Source: Formosa agariphila KMM 3901 (lineage in GTDB: Bacteria; Bacteroidota; Bacteroidia; Flavobacteriales; Flavobacteriaceae). Taken from it: DNA of 64,000 nucleotides. Positions 1 to 10,019 of the stretch are shown piece by piece (position 1 is the stretch's first letter; every line of letters starts with the position of its first letter). The translations under genes were made by a program, and so were the position numbers. The notes under the pieces are model-generated. The model was not told where the DNA came from, did no database searches, and saw only the letters and a list, made by a program, of their open reading frames with translations. The stretch spans positions 2,019,351-2,083,350 of the forward strand of contig NZ_HG315671.1 of NCBI RefSeq assembly GCF_000723205.1, in the 5' to 3' direction.

Positions 1-85
1 TAGGTCCTACCTCATCCGATTCGCAGGCGCTCACTAAAAACAGCAATACAAGTAGTAATGATATATTAAGGTAGTTGATTTTCAT
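1..85 (-). CDS. Lipoprotein, N-terminal fragment at window edge
   Basis: The start codon ATG is at 85-83 and the frame runs off the left edge after 28 residues. The visible part is a lipoprotein signal peptide: a short charged start, a leucine-rich core and the lipobox VSAC followed by acidic residues. The mature part is not in the window, so no function can be given. It lies just downstream of the DUF1566 lipoprotein at 191-1429 on the same strand. Confidence 0.6.
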   Translation of the reverse strand, partial: MKINYLNISLLLVLLFLVSACESDEVGP

Positions 86-190
86 TGGTATCTTTTTTAA
101 AATGTTTTATTATTAAGTACTGTTGATGTTAATATATTCCTGAATCACTTACTAACATTCTCTTGAGGTAAATCAAGTTTTGATATCCTA

Positions 191-1429
191 TTAATTCGTG
201 TCTCTCACACATCTTATAAAGTTATACACCTTTCGAATATCGCCTTGCGGACCAAAGGTATCGGGAAAATTATCTGTACTACCCGCTTTAGGGTCGTTAC
301 GCTGTGCTCCTGCTCCATGTACATCTAATAACTGACCGTTCATTAAGCCTTCGGCTTCTCCAAAACAAAAATAGACCGCATCGGTATAAGGCGTTGGTCC
401 GTCTTGCAAAGGAGAACTTGACCAATAGTAACCGTATTGCCCAGGATTACCGTTATAATCTAAAATTGATGTGCAGGTAAATAAGGGGGCTATCGCAGGA
501 GAATTTGTGGTTTGTGGCGAACGTGTATAATCTACTATACTTTGTAGTTCTTTGGCATTTGGCATTCTCCAGTCGCTGTGACCTCCAAGCGTTAATGATT
601 CGGCATAGGCTAAGGCATGTTCCCAGTCATAGTTTTCTCCATTATCGGCTTGTTGCCACATTAAGCCTGTAGCGTGGTCTGTAATTGTTCCATTACCATT
701 ATCTGTAAAATCGTTTTCCCCATAAGCTGTATTTCCTCTTACCATTCTAAAGTACATGGTATTTGGTGCTCCAGTAGCAGGACTGTATTTAGGATAACTT
801 TTCAAGCGTCCGTCGACAAAATTAAACCCAAAAACGGCTTCATCTCCATTCATTACGCGTCCAACATATTCTGTGATTGACCATGTTTGTCCGTCAATTT
901 CTCGTTCACCAATAGATTCGTCACCAATAGGCTGGTCGAAATAATCGACATCGATAAACATATCTACAGCATCATCTCCGAAACAACGACCGGTAAAATT
1001 AGATAGCGAATACAATTCTTTAATTGTAGGAATTCTCCAATCTGAATAACCTCCTAAATTGAACGTTTCAACAAATGCAACAGCATCGGCGTACGACATT
1101 TTATCGCCCATATTTTGTTGCCATATTAATCCCGTAACATTATCGGTCACTGTACCATCGCCGTTATCTGTATACGATGGCTGATTCCCCATATATGTAG
1201 CATCTTGTCCATAAAAAGCATCGCCAACACCTGATGCCGTAATTATGGCATCGTTATCATAAAAATCTAATACACCCGTATCTACAATCTCGTAACTCAA
1301 CCCTGTAAATCCGATTTCTCCTCCGCCGTCTTCGCCATTATCAGCAGTATCGATAGTATCGTCTCCACAAGACATTATAGAGCATACAGCAAGTAAACTG
1401 AATGTTGTTTTTAAATATTCAAAATTCAT
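191..1429 (-). CDS. DUF1566 (Lcl C-terminal-like) lipoprotein with two repeats
   Basis: 412 residues. The N-terminus is a lipoprotein signal peptide with cleavage before Cys21 (SIMSC). The mature protein has two copies of the DUF1566 domain, roughly residues 85-235 and 240-410. Each starts with a TDN/DHxTGLxWQQ motif and carries the G(Y/H)SDWRxPxxKEL signature. DUF1566 proteins are secreted or surface proteins of unclear role, and the fold is thought to be lectin-like. The neighbour at 1572-2720 is a close paralogue on the same strand, so the pair looks like a tandem duplication. The function is unknown; the family assignment is firm. Confidence 0.8.
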   Translation of the reverse strand: MNFEYLKTTFSLLAVCSIMSCGDDTIDTADNGEDGGGEIGFTGLSYEIVDTGVLDFYDNDAIITASGVGDAFYGQDATYMGNQPSYTDNGDGTVTDNVTGLIWQQNMGDKMSYADAVAFVETFNLGGYSDWRIPTIKELYSLSNFTGRCFGDDAVDMFIDVDYFDQPIGDESIGEREIDGQTWSITEYVGRVMNGDEAVFGFNFVDGRLKSYPKYSPATGAPNTMYFRMVRGNTAYGENDFTDNGNGTITDHATGLMWQQADNGENYDWEHALAYAESLTLGGHSDWRMPNAKELQSIVDYTRSPQTTNSPAIAPLFTCTSILDYNGNPGQYGYYWSSSPLQDGPTPYTDAVYFCFGEAEGLMNGQLLDVHGAGAQRNDPKAGSTDNFPDTFGPQGDIRKVYNFIRCVRDTN

Positions 1430-1571
1430 TTTGTTTTGTTTTTTGGTATTGATAAATTAAAGGTCTTTAATACCCAAGTTTAATGAAAACGCTATCAATA
1501 GAATCGTGCATTGAATCAATGAAAAAAGAATCAGACTAACCCGCTTCATCTTAGATAAGCGTTAGCAAAAT

Positions 1572-2720
1572 TTACATCTCGATGGTCCGTACGCTTCGTA
1601 CATAATTGTATACATAACGCACATCGCCTTGAGGTCCGAAATACGTTGGATATTTATTTTTACTACCACTTTTCGGGTCACTTCTTTGGCATCCTGCACC
1701 GTGCACATCCATAAGCTGATTTCTCATTTTCCCTTGACCTTCGCCAAAGGCAATATACACCGCACTAGAAGTTGGATTTACACCATCTAAATGTGTAGTA
1801 CTGGTCCAAAAGAATGGATATTGCCCAGAGTTCCCTTCGGGGTCTTTAATTTCTGAAGTCGAAAATACAGGATTTATAGCTGGTGAATTTGTGGTTTGTG
1901 GCGACCTAGAATAATCTACTATGCTTTGTAATTCTTTGGCATTTGGTAAACGCCAATCGGAATAACCAGCAAGTTCTAAATGTTCTGAATACGCTAAAGA
2001 CGCTTCCCAATCACGCCCCTTACCATCATCTGCTTTTTGCCACATTAAGCCTGTAGCGTAATCACTCACGGTACCATCTCCATTGTCTATAAAGTTATTT
2101 TTTCCGTAGTCCGTATTGCCTCTAACCATTCTAAAATACATGGTATTCTCACTATTTTTTCGTTTATTAAATTTAGGATAGCCTTTTATACGGCCATCCA
2201 CAAAATTAACTCCGAAAATGGTTTTATCTCCGTTCATTGTCTGTCCTACGTATACTGTAGACGACCACGTTTGTGCATCTATTTCGCGTTCTCCAATAGT
2301 GGTATCTCCTAATAACTGATTGAAATAATGCGTATCTATAAATAACTTGCCAGATTTCGCCCCTTTTACCTGACCCGTAAATAAGATTAGAGAATAAAGC
2401 TCCTTAATTGTTGGCACTCGCCAGTCTGAATATCCACCCAAATTAGAGTTTTGGGCTTTTGCAAAAGACGCTTCAAAAGACATTTTTTCGCCCATATCTT
2501 TCTCCCACAGTAAACCTGTAACATTATCGGTAATGGTGCCATCGCCATTATCTGTATACAACGGCTGGTTCCCTGTATAAGTAGCATCTTGACCATAGAA
2601 ATCGTCACCACTTTGCGGAGCGGATATCACATTGTTGTTACTATAAAATTCAGTTACACCTGTATCTACTATCGGATATGTTATTTGTCCTACTGCCGTA
2701 TACCAAACCGCCATACACAT
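1572..2720 (-). CDS. DUF1566 protein, paralogue of the downstream gene; signal peptide interrupted by a stop
   Basis: The 382-residue open frame has the same two DUF1566 repeats as the protein at 191-1429, with clear identity along the whole length (TDNVTGLLWEK, GGYSDWRVPTIKEL, GYSDWRLPNAKEL). The open frame starts at MCMAVWY, which is not a full signal peptide. Thirteen codons upstream, in the same frame, an ATG at 2759-2757 begins MEKRIKNTLVT. That gives a typical charged signal peptide start and is separated from the rest only by an in-frame TAA at 2726-2724. The intact gene was therefore probably 1572-2759 and is now cut by a nonsense change in the signal peptide, or the TAA is a base error. 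If the internal ATG is used, the protein would probably not be exported. Confidence 0.7.
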   Translation of the reverse strand: MCMAVWYTAVGQITYPIVDTGVTEFYSNNNVISAPQSGDDFYGQDATYTGNQPLYTDNGDGTITDNVTGLLWEKDMGEKMSFEASFAKAQNSNLGGYSDWRVPTIKELYSLILFTGQVKGAKSGKLFIDTHYFNQLLGDTTIGEREIDAQTWSSTVYVGQTMNGDKTIFGVNFVDGRIKGYPKFNKRKNSENTMYFRMVRGNTDYGKNNFIDNGDGTVSDYATGLMWQKADDGKGRDWEASLAYSEHLELAGYSDWRLPNAKELQSIVDYSRSPQTTNSPAINPVFSTSEIKDPEGNSGQYPFFWTSTTHLDGVNPTSSAVYIAFGEGQGKMRNQLMDVHGAGCQRSDPKSGSKNKYPTYFGPQGDVRYVYNYVRSVRTIEM

Positions 2721-3003
2721 GCCTTACGTAACCAATGTATTTTTTATCCTTTTTTCCATAATTATAAACTTAACATTTAACGTATGTAAAGGTCTACATT
2801 CATGTCTTTGAAAACGAAGAGAATCAATAGAAGACGGATTTCCTTCAACGGAATTCATGAATACAAGACTATATTATAATCGTAACCCTGAATAAGCTTC
2901 AAGGTCTAACGCAATACTTAATCTGTTTACGCTAAGATGAAATGCTAAAATGAATTCAGCATGATGGTATTTGGGTTTTATTAAAGTTTTAGTTTATTGA
3001 GAT

Positions 3004-3719
3004 TTAACTAAAAAAATTATTATTCAGAAACGTTTTAAACGCATCCTGATAGGTATCGCTAACCACAATAAACTCCTTTCTGCTGTAAATAATTCTATTC
3101 CGCTCTACAGTTACGATATGATTTAAGTTCACGATAAAAGAACGGTGAATGCGCATAAAATGTTCCTTAGGTAAAACGTCTTCTATGTTTTTAAGACGAA
3201 GTAAAGTTTTAACCGGTTCGCCATTCATTAAGTTTATGGACACATATTCTTTCTGAGCTTCGATATATTTAATGTCTTTAAAATTGATTCGGATATGTTG
3301 CTGTCCCGATTTTATAAATAAGAACTCGTCATTCTTTTTCACTTCGGTTACAAACTGTCGCTCCTTAGTTATGGTTTCTGATGCTTTATTAGAAGCCATT
3401 AAAAAATCGACATACTCAATTGGTTTCAACAAATAATCTATCGCATTTACTTTATAGCCTTCAATCGCATATTCGCTATACGCGGTGGTGAAAATAATGC
3501 GAGGCGGATGCTCTAAAGTTTTCGCTAATTCTAACCCGTTTAAATCGGCCATATGAATATCTAGAAAAAGTAAATCTACCGGATGTTCCTTCAGAAAATC
3601 ACTAACACCTAATGCGTTGTAAATTTTTCTTTAAGTTGAAGAAATGGCGTTTGCTCTATATAAGACACTATTTGTCTAAGCGCCAAAGGCTCGTCGTCTA
3701 CAGCGATGCACGTTATCAT
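3004..3719 (-). pseudogene. LytTR-family response regulator, frameshifted in the receiver domain
   Basis: Two frames together make a full LytR/AlgR-type regulator of about 238 residues. The first frame starts at 3719 (MITCIAVDDEPLALRQ, with the acidic pocket DDE) and fails after ...LKEKF near 3622. The second frame continues as YNALGVSDFLKEHPVDLLF then LDIHMADLNG, carrying the phospho-acceptor Asp, and ends in a LytTR DNA-binding domain (about residues 130-235). One base is missing beside a short T/A run near 3621-3626. The start overlaps the stop of the upstream kinase as ATGA, so the two were translationally coupled. Either the gene is dead or this is an indel error. Only the part 3004-3552 remains open in the second frame. 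Confidence 0.8.
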
Positions 3720-4825
3720 ATCGGTATTTTTATGGTTGAATAATGCACATTTTCAATTTCGGAATATGTAAACGTATAGTTATTATTATATAATAATTTT
3801 AAACGTTTTTCTGTATTTTGAATACCTATTCCGGATGCTTCTGTGGTCTTAAATTTATCGTGTACACTGTTTCGAATCGTAAATTCGAGTACACTATCGT
3901 GGATAGAAAGTGTAATATGTACAAACGATTTCTGCTCGTAGCTAATACCGTATTTAAAAGCATTTTCTAAAATATTAGTAAATAACAATGTTGGAATCGA
4001 AATATAAGGCGGATTTACAGGAAGGTTCAATTCAATTTTCACATCTTCATGAAAACGTAATTTCATAAGTTCTACGTAGCTCTCTATAAATTTAATTTCT
4101 TTGGACAATGCAATAGGCTTTTTGTTAGATTCGTATAACAAATGGCGCATTAAAACAGATAATTTTGCAATGGAGCTTTTGGCTTCCTTGGTGTCAAAAT
4201 CTACTAAAGCATGAATATTATTAAGCGTATTCATTAAAAAATGAGGACTGACTTGATTACGTAAAAAAGCCAATTCGTTTTTAATATTTTCTTTTTCGAC
4301 TTCTGCTTTTTGCTGTTGGGTTTCTGCCCACTTTACAGAGAGTTTCATTCCCGTATCAAAACCAACCAATAAGATAGATAACAAAATTAAATTGACATAA
4401 GGCGGATACGTTCCTGCTCCTGCTTGCCGTTCTAAACTACCATGTGGCTTTCCAACTTTGTTTGAATTTGGAAATTGAAGTCCGACATGCTTTTGCGTCT
4501 GATTTCTATTCTGAGATGGCATGTTGCTTCTAAGCGACCTAGACCCCATTACGGTAAGTGCAATAACAACAATTACAGAAGTAACATATAGAATTTTCTT
4601 ATTTCTGAAAAGTAAAAAAGGCGTTAAGATAAATCTGTTAATGCAAAAAATAAGTAATAGTGGTAAGTAATCTATCCAAACGTTAAAGATGACATTCCAC
4701 CGGATGGTATGGCTATTAATCCACTGATAAAATAGCGGTAAAACGAACAATAATATCCAAAACAGAAAGATAAAAGTAGACTCGAAAAATCGAGACCGTT
4801 GTGTATTTAAGATTGTTTTATTCAT
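3716..4825 (-). CDS. LytS-type sensor histidine kinase
   Basis: 369 residues. The N-terminal half has four hydrophobic segments (around residues 14-34, 45-75, 78-95 and 146-163). A short coiled linker follows, then the His_kinase domain (PF06580) with the phospho-acceptor motif QVSPHFLMNTLNNIH, and an HATPase domain with the N box ENAFKYG and a G box GIGIQNTEKRL. The partner regulator follows with an ATGA overlap, so this is a LytS/LytTR two-component system. The signal is unknown. The start ATG at 4825 gives the first membrane segment in the expected place. Confidence 0.85.
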   Translation of the reverse strand: MNKTILNTQRSRFFESTFIFLFWILLFVLPLFYQWINSHTIRWNVIFNVWIDYLPLLLIFCINRFILTPFLLFRNKKILYVTSVIVVIALTVMGSRSLRSNMPSQNRNQTQKHVGLQFPNSNKVGKPHGSLERQAGAGTYPPYVNLILLSILLVGFDTGMKLSVKWAETQQQKAEVEKENIKNELAFLRNQVSPHFLMNTLNNIHALVDFDTKEAKSSIAKLSVLMRHLLYESNKKPIALSKEIKFIESYVELMKLRFHEDVKIELNLPVNPPYISIPTLLFTNILENAFKYGISYEQKSFVHITLSIHDSVLEFTIRNSVHDKFKTTEASGIGIQNTEKRLKLLYNNNYTFTYSEIENVHYSTIKIPI

Positions 4826-5036
4826 TTAAACCCGTTTATGCTAAAACCAATTGGTAATAAATCAAAGGTGACATTTCTATTTATAGAATTCAAATATTAT
4901 CAATAGAAAGTGGTTTTGAATCAATGAAAAATTGTAATAAACATGAGATTTTTAAATGCATACCGTTTTTGAAATTGCTCATCTGTATATAAATTAGATG
5001 AGGCCGAATTTCATAAAGCAGAACATTTAAGTTTGA

Positions 5037-5171
5037 ATTTTTATTATAAGAAACAACAAAGGTGAAGTGCTACAAGTAAACGAAAATCCGAAAGCACCTT
5101 ATGCAGAACCATCGTATAACTTTTTCATGCCCAATTCAACAAGTACAGTTGAGGTAAAATATAGCCATTAA
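5037..5171 (+). pseudogene. C-terminal remnant of an unidentified gene
   Basis: A plus-strand frame with no start codon runs for 44 codons to a TAA at 5169-5171 (for example NNKGEVLQVNENPKAPYAEP). The composition is protein-like and the frame lies alone in a 430-bp gap between minus-strand genes, which suggests the tail of a lost gene. I do not recognise the family. It could be chance; no other coding signal is seen in 4826-5252. Confidence 0.3.
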
Positions 5172-5252
5172 AATTATCTTGTTCTTATTGAGTTGAATAA
5201 GATTCTACCAATATTTAAATAAACGGACATTAACACTTAAAAAAGCTACGTG

Positions 5253-5645
5253 CTATTTTGAAAATGCATTCAAAATTTCCATGGCTTTGTCTGTATCTTT
5301 TACATCGACAAAAATATGATCGTGGTAATATGCAGCTACTACATTACAACTGATTCCGTTTTCGGATAATGCATTCGAAAAAGCAGCTGTTAACCCCACT
5401 GCTTCTAATGATGAATGCACCGTTAATGTAATCCAAGAAGCAACAAAAGAATAATCTAAATGGAGTTGGTCTGCAACTACCTGTTTTGTAATTACGGTAA
5501 TGCTTTCTTCTTCTTTAAAAGTCATAATAACTTGGCTCAAATTTATGTGCTCCAAGTTTTCAGCTTTACAAAACACAAATTCGCCATCATTAAGTTTCGG
5601 TTTCATTGATTTTAAAAGCGTCTCTAAATCTTTTTCTCCATTCAT
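5253..5645 (-). CDS. ACT-domain protein
   Basis: 130 residues, matching in length and pattern the small cytoplasmic proteins made of two ACT-like modules (ACT_3 plus ACT_7). The N-terminal module ends near residue 65; the second begins at SWITLTVHSSLEAVGL and has the regulatory-domain pattern ...GISCNVVAAYYHDHIFV. Such modules bind amino acids or small ligands; the ligand here is not known. The start ATG directly follows the stop of the DJ-1/PfpI gene (TAAATG), so the two are co-transcribed and probably coupled. Confidence 0.7.
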   Translation of the reverse strand: MNGEKDLETLLKSMKPKLNDGEFVFCKAENLEHINLSQVIMTFKEEESITVITKQVVADQLHLDYSFVASWITLTVHSSLEAVGLTAAFSNALSENGISCNVVAAYYHDHIFVDVKDTDKAMEILNAFSK

Positions 5646-6467
5646 TTATTTCGTGCTTTTATTTAATCTTTGTAATTCAATTAAAGTGGCTTCACCAACA
5701 CGATGTGCAGATTGCGGATTTTGTCCGGTTACTAACCTTTGGTCGGTTACAACATGAGCATTAAAAGGTGCCGACTTTTCGAAAATAGCACCACGTGTTT
5801 TCAATTTATCTTCTAGCATAAATGGTACAACATCCTCTAGTTTTACTTTTATTTCTTCCTCATTAGTAAAAGCATTTATCTTTTTACCATCTACAAGATA
5901 GCTTCCATTACTTAATTTAATATTTACAAGACCAGCAGGACCATGACACACAGCACTTACTACACCGTTATTTTCGTAAATCTGTTTTGCTATTTCTGCT
6001 ATTTCTGTATTGTCTGCAAAATCCCACATCGCACCATGACCTCCTGCATAATGAATGGCAACATACTCATTTGGATTAACGTCACTAGGGGTTTTGGTAT
6101 TTTCTATTTTGTTACGATATACATCGTTATCCCAAAATTTCTTATTGATACTATCTGTCAAATCAAAGGCATCCACTGGTGCTTTTCCGCCTTTAGGACT
6201 TACAAAATCGATGTCGTAACCAGCAGTATGTAGTACATTCCAAGGATGAGAAACTTCTCCTAAGTAATACCCCGTTTTCTCTCCTGTATCTCCTTTTTCA
6301 CTATGACTTGTAACAACAAACAATATTTTTTTAGATGCTTTTGCTGCTGTCGGTACTTCAGGTCTAACTATTGAATTATCAGATTTATTTTTACTATTAC
6401 AGCCGACCAAAAGAATAGCAAACAATAATACGACTAAGGTGTTTTTGATATTTAAAGTATATAACAT
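5646..6467 (-). CDS. DJ-1/PfpI family lipoprotein (type 1 glutamine amidotransferase-like)
   Basis: 273 residues. A lipoprotein signal ends at Cys23 (LLVGC). The rest is a DJ-1/PfpI domain of the Hsp31/HchA-like class. The conserved acid is in YYLGEVSHPW (Glu71), and the nucleophile elbow is AVCHGPAGL with Cys174 and His175. Relatives act as chaperones, glyoxalase III or deglycases, and the sequence alone does not separate these. Placement in the periplasm or on the outer membrane follows from the lipobox. It forms an operon with the ACT protein that follows at zero spacing. Confidence 0.8.
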   Translation of the reverse strand: MLYTLNIKNTLVVLLFAILLVGCNSKNKSDNSIVRPEVPTAAKASKKILFVVTSHSEKGDTGEKTGYYLGEVSHPWNVLHTAGYDIDFVSPKGGKAPVDAFDLTDSINKKFWDNDVYRNKIENTKTPSDVNPNEYVAIHYAGGHGAMWDFADNTEIAEIAKQIYENNGVVSAVCHGPAGLVNIKLSNGSYLVDGKKINAFTNEEEIKVKLEDVVPFMLEDKLKTRGAIFEKSAPFNAHVVTDQRLVTGQNPQSAHRVGEATLIELQRLNKSTK

Positions 6468-6657
6468 ATTTGAATGAATTTTAAAATGAGTGTTTAGAGT
6501 ATGTATAGCTATTAAAGGATAAATGCATACTACTATAGCGCAAAACTCTTAAACTTTTTAAAGAAACTATTTAACAAATGTTAAAAAACTAATTTATTTT
6601 AGACTTAAATGCAACCTGATTACATAAACATGAGTAAAATATAAATAGCAATACGTT

Positions 6658-6903
6658 TTAAGATTTATAATAATTTTTCTGTAGCCACAACCTAATTTCC
6701 TTTCGTAGAGACACTTCTGGTTTTGGCAACGGAATGGTTTGTCCGAACTGTTTGCTTCTAGTAAATTTTGAATAGTTAGCTTTATGTTTTTTCCAAACTT
6801 CCGGATACAATTCTAAGAATGTATTAAAAAAACTTTGTTCACTAATAGTCCCTTCTATTTTAGAAAGTACGTCTTTAAATTTTTGATCTTGATCTATAAA
6901 CAT
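6658..6903 (-). CDS. Conserved-looking small protein, function unknown
   Basis: 81 residues, rich in Lys, Phe and Glu, soluble, and without signal peptide or membrane segment. It has a plausible start ATG and stands alone with over 100 bp on each side. I do not recognise the family. The C-terminal part (PEVSLRKEIRLWLQKNYYKS) is predicted helical by eye. Confidence 0.5.
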   Translation of the reverse strand: MFIDQDQKFKDVLSKIEGTISEQSFFNTFLELYPEVWKKHKANYSKFTRSKQFGQTIPLPKPEVSLRKEIRLWLQKNYYKS

Positions 6904-7009
6904 GTTCTTGGAATCTGTAATAAATAAAAGTTTGGGTTAAATATTATAGTAAACAAATATAAATGATATTCAATTAGTCTGTAGGAGTATCAGTATTTAT
7001 TAATTGTCA

Positions 7010-8655
7010 TTAAATTTTATCAAAAACTAATCCCATAAGTTTAAATCCGGTGACTTGATTGTTGGAATCTCTAATAATTTCAATGGGACTAATAGAAATT
7101 TCAAGTACATCTTTAGCGAGCGAATCCATTTTATTTTTCCATGCTCCATTTCTGTAGTAGAAATACAATTTACCATCTTCTAACTGAAGTTTTTTACTAA
7201 TTTGAAACGTGCTATTAAAATACTGTCCTTCGAATTCCTGAAGTTCTTGCTGTGAATGCTCGTAAGGTTGATACGTTTTAAATACCCAAGGTTTTTCATA
7301 TGCTAACTCATCGTAAGTGTATTGTGTTTCGTTTTCACTAAAACTGAACGTTATCTTAGCATTTCCTGCTTCACCAAATAAAAAAGTATGATTACCAAGT
7401 GGAATTAATTTCGCAATATCATCTCCATCTAAAGTCTGTGCATAAAGTGCACCGTTTTTCACTTTTATAGTATTGGCTTTTCGGTCTTCATCGTAACGAT
7501 AAAATAAATATGAACCTTCGTATTGTTTTAATTCTGTAGGTGATAATTCGACTGGCTTCTCCCCTTTTGTTATTACTTCTTTTTTAACCGGCACATATAA
7601 ATCAACAAGCTTAAAAAAACGCTCTTTAAAATCCCAATCAAAAGTATTTTGTGTGGTAAAGAAGGCTAAATCTAGTTCTGGTACATACAGGTATTTCGAT
7701 ACGAATCCGCTACTAATCATGCCGTCGAATCCCATAGCCTTATAACCGTTATGGGTTTCAAACTCTACACCTAACCCAAAATCGATTATTGTACCATCAT
7801 TTAAAGAGGCCTTGGTGTGCATTTTCTTCCATAGGTCTGCTGTACCGATTGTGGCATGTTTAATATTCTGATGCCATTGAAACATATCTTCAGCGGTGGT
7901 TATAATTTGTCCGTCGCCAGCAAAAAACAAACCGTATTGATGTGTTTTGTACAACTCGCCTCCATCCTCGGTATACCCTATAGCTCGATTAGGGATTGTT
8001 CTATAAACATCGACATTTAGAACAGTATGTCGCATTTTAAGCGGATTAAAAATATGCTCCTGCAGATAATCTTCAAAAGGCATTCCAGAGGCTTGTTCTA
8101 CGATAGCCGATAATAGAATATAATTGGCATTCGTGTAGTCAAAATAGTCCCTGGTGTAAAGTTAAGCGTTTCAATGTTAGTAATAATATGAGTTAGCATT
8201 GAAGGCCGAATGTAATCTCTCCAGTGAATATCGCACACCTCAAGATAAGAATCGACTTCTTTTATACCACTCGTCTGATTTAACAAATGCTCTATCGTCG
8301 GGTTTCCTTTTTTATAACGCGGTAAGTTTTCAATATAAGTATATGCGGGTTCATTAATCGCTAATTTACCTTCTGCTTCTAATAATAAAATAGCAGCTGC
8401 TGTAAACTGTTTACCTATGGAGCCAATATCGAATACAGTTTCTCGAGTAATTGGGATATTATAACCCAGATTTGCATTTCCATATTGTTTTTCAAAACTA
8501 ATTTTATCGCCTTGATACACGGCTACAGAAAATCCAGGTGAATTGTTATCTACTTGATATAACTTATCTATTTCCGCTTCTAAATTTTGTGTATGTGCAA
8601 CATGAGTTTGTAAGCAAAATAAAACTAAGACAAGACTAAACGGGATTCTACACAT
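7010..8655 (-). pseudogene. Serine hydrolase (beta-lactamase class C / PBP4-like), frameshifted
   Basis: Two adjoining frames form one protein of about 545 residues. The first part (8655-8098) has a signal peptide and the catalytic SxxK motif SIGK (Ser79, Lys82). It goes out of frame after FTPGT. The second frame picks up as FDYTNANYILLSAIVEQ, giving the YxN motif (YTN), and continues through the rest of the beta-lactamase domain and a C-terminal beta-rich extension. One base is missing near 8145-8150, where ACT-GAT-TTT would restore TDFDYTN. The products of such secreted hydrolases are esterases or D,D-peptidases. Either a recent loss or a base-calling indel is possible. Confidence 0.8.
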
Positions 8656-8728
8656 ATTATGGATTTCATTAAAGACTGTAGCGGTTTCAGAGTGTTACAG
8701 TTGGGCTACGTAATATTAACGCGCTATT

Positions 8729-9655
8729 TTACTTTTTAAGATGTAATTCTTCGCGCTTGCTTTCGTCGGTTAATTTCTTCTGATTCCAATATGGCTCGTT
8801 TAGGCTTGCTTTCAATTTAGCTTCAGTGATTAATCCGTCGCCGTTATCTTCTGTCCACGACACTATTTTATAAGGAAATGAATTCTCAACATCAATCGTC
8901 ACCGTTCTATCGTAATTCTTGTAAGCAATAGTATAATGCAGGGTGCCGTCGGATTCTGTTTTACTGATATCAGCTTTAGCAACCTCTACTTTTTTATGTG
9001 TAAAGCGACTGTATAAGGTAGATAATATCATGTCGGTTTCTCCCAAAGGCAATTGTCCGTTGTTGATGCGAATTCGTGTTAAAAGTTCATCTTCTAAAAG
9101 TGCTTTCGGAATATCTCTTTCTGTATCGCCTTCAGACTCAAAATAAGAAAATTCTTTAAACGTATAATGCGTATCTGCCAAATTAAGTTGCGTAAACGTA
9201 TGCCCACACCACTCTTGAATACTGGTATTTAATTTTAAGGTATTGGGATGGTTTTGTACATCTATAGGCGTAAATGAAGATGTTACTATAGAGTAATCGT
9301 AAATCCCTGTATTAAACGTCCTAATATTATTTAGTTTCATAACAGAAACGTTGTCTGTGCCTGCGTCTTTCGGACGGTCCAACTTAACCTGTTTGCTTAA
9401 TGAAAATGGTTCTGTTACAAATACAAGCACCACTTCACCCTCACGAACTTCACCATACCGTGATTGTTTTAAAGTGTAACTACTTAGTTCTGCGGTTCCC
9501 GAATACCAATAGTCTTTAAACGCTTTATCTCGTGGTATTGGAGCAACTTTTTTACTTGCAACTGCTGTTTCAATGCTTGCAAGGGTTTTATCTTGTTTAC
9601 AACCTAGCAAAGAACAAATAGCTAGTATGCTGAAAAATTTTAATAGGTGTGTCAT
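8729..9655 (-). CDS. Bacteroidota lipoprotein of the type often labelled 'septum formation inhibitor Maf'
   Basis: 308 residues. A lipoprotein signal ends at Cys19 (SLLGC). The body is a soluble periplasmic domain with the pattern KAFKDYWYSGTAELSSY, then YGEVREGEVVLVFVTE and QEWCGHTFTQLN. From memory this family is widespread in flavobacteria and is often annotated as septum formation inhibitor Maf. It shows none of the Maf nucleotide pyrophosphatase motifs, so that label is very likely a carried-over misannotation. Its role is unknown. It sits alone, with a 360-bp upstream gap in which I see no gene. Confidence 0.65.
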   Translation of the reverse strand: MTHLLKFFSILAICSLLGCKQDKTLASIETAVASKKVAPIPRDKAFKDYWYSGTAELSSYTLKQSRYGEVREGEVVLVFVTEPFSLSKQVKLDRPKDAGTDNVSVMKLNNIRTFNTGIYDYSIVTSSFTPIDVQNHPNTLKLNTSIQEWCGHTFTQLNLADTHYTFKEFSYFESEGDTERDIPKALLEDELLTRIRINNGQLPLGETDMILSTLYSRFTHKKVEVAKADISKTESDGTLHYTIAYKNYDRTVTIDVENSFPYKIVSWTEDNGDGLITEAKLKASLNEPYWNQKKLTDESKREELHLKK

Positions 9656-10019
9656 CTTACATAAGGTTTAATGTGCTATGCGAGCAATACTAGACATCTG
9701 TAAACGTCAAGATCATATTCAATTTTAAATGCAACCCGTTTGATCTGTTAGTTTTACATTATAAAAGTGTAATTCTAGTATATCTTGTATAACTTTTCGT
9801 TTAAAATAAATAGTCTTGGAAACCGAACCGACCTAACATGATACAAAATATGATTTCTAGACTTAATCTTTGATTTACTCTAAAATTAAGGAATAATTTT
9901 CACACATTGTTTCTGTTATACTGTTCTTATTCATTTCAGTTAAACAAGCATGAGATCCTACAAATTGAAAGCAGATTGTAATTAATTTAAATCTGATTTT
10001 GGTAGTGATGCGTTTATTT

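Noticed and set aside
674-880. Plus-strand open frame opposite the DUF1566 gene
   Set aside because: It is a shadow of a real gene on the minus strand and shows no protein-like pattern.
1572-2726. Stop-codon reassignment to explain in-frame stops
   Set aside because: TAA, TGA and TAG all occur as internal stops in different remnants and all three end normal genes here.
8729-9655. Septum inhibitor Maf function
   Set aside because: No Maf nucleotide pyrophosphatase motifs; exported lipoprotein. The label is likely a carried-over misannotation.
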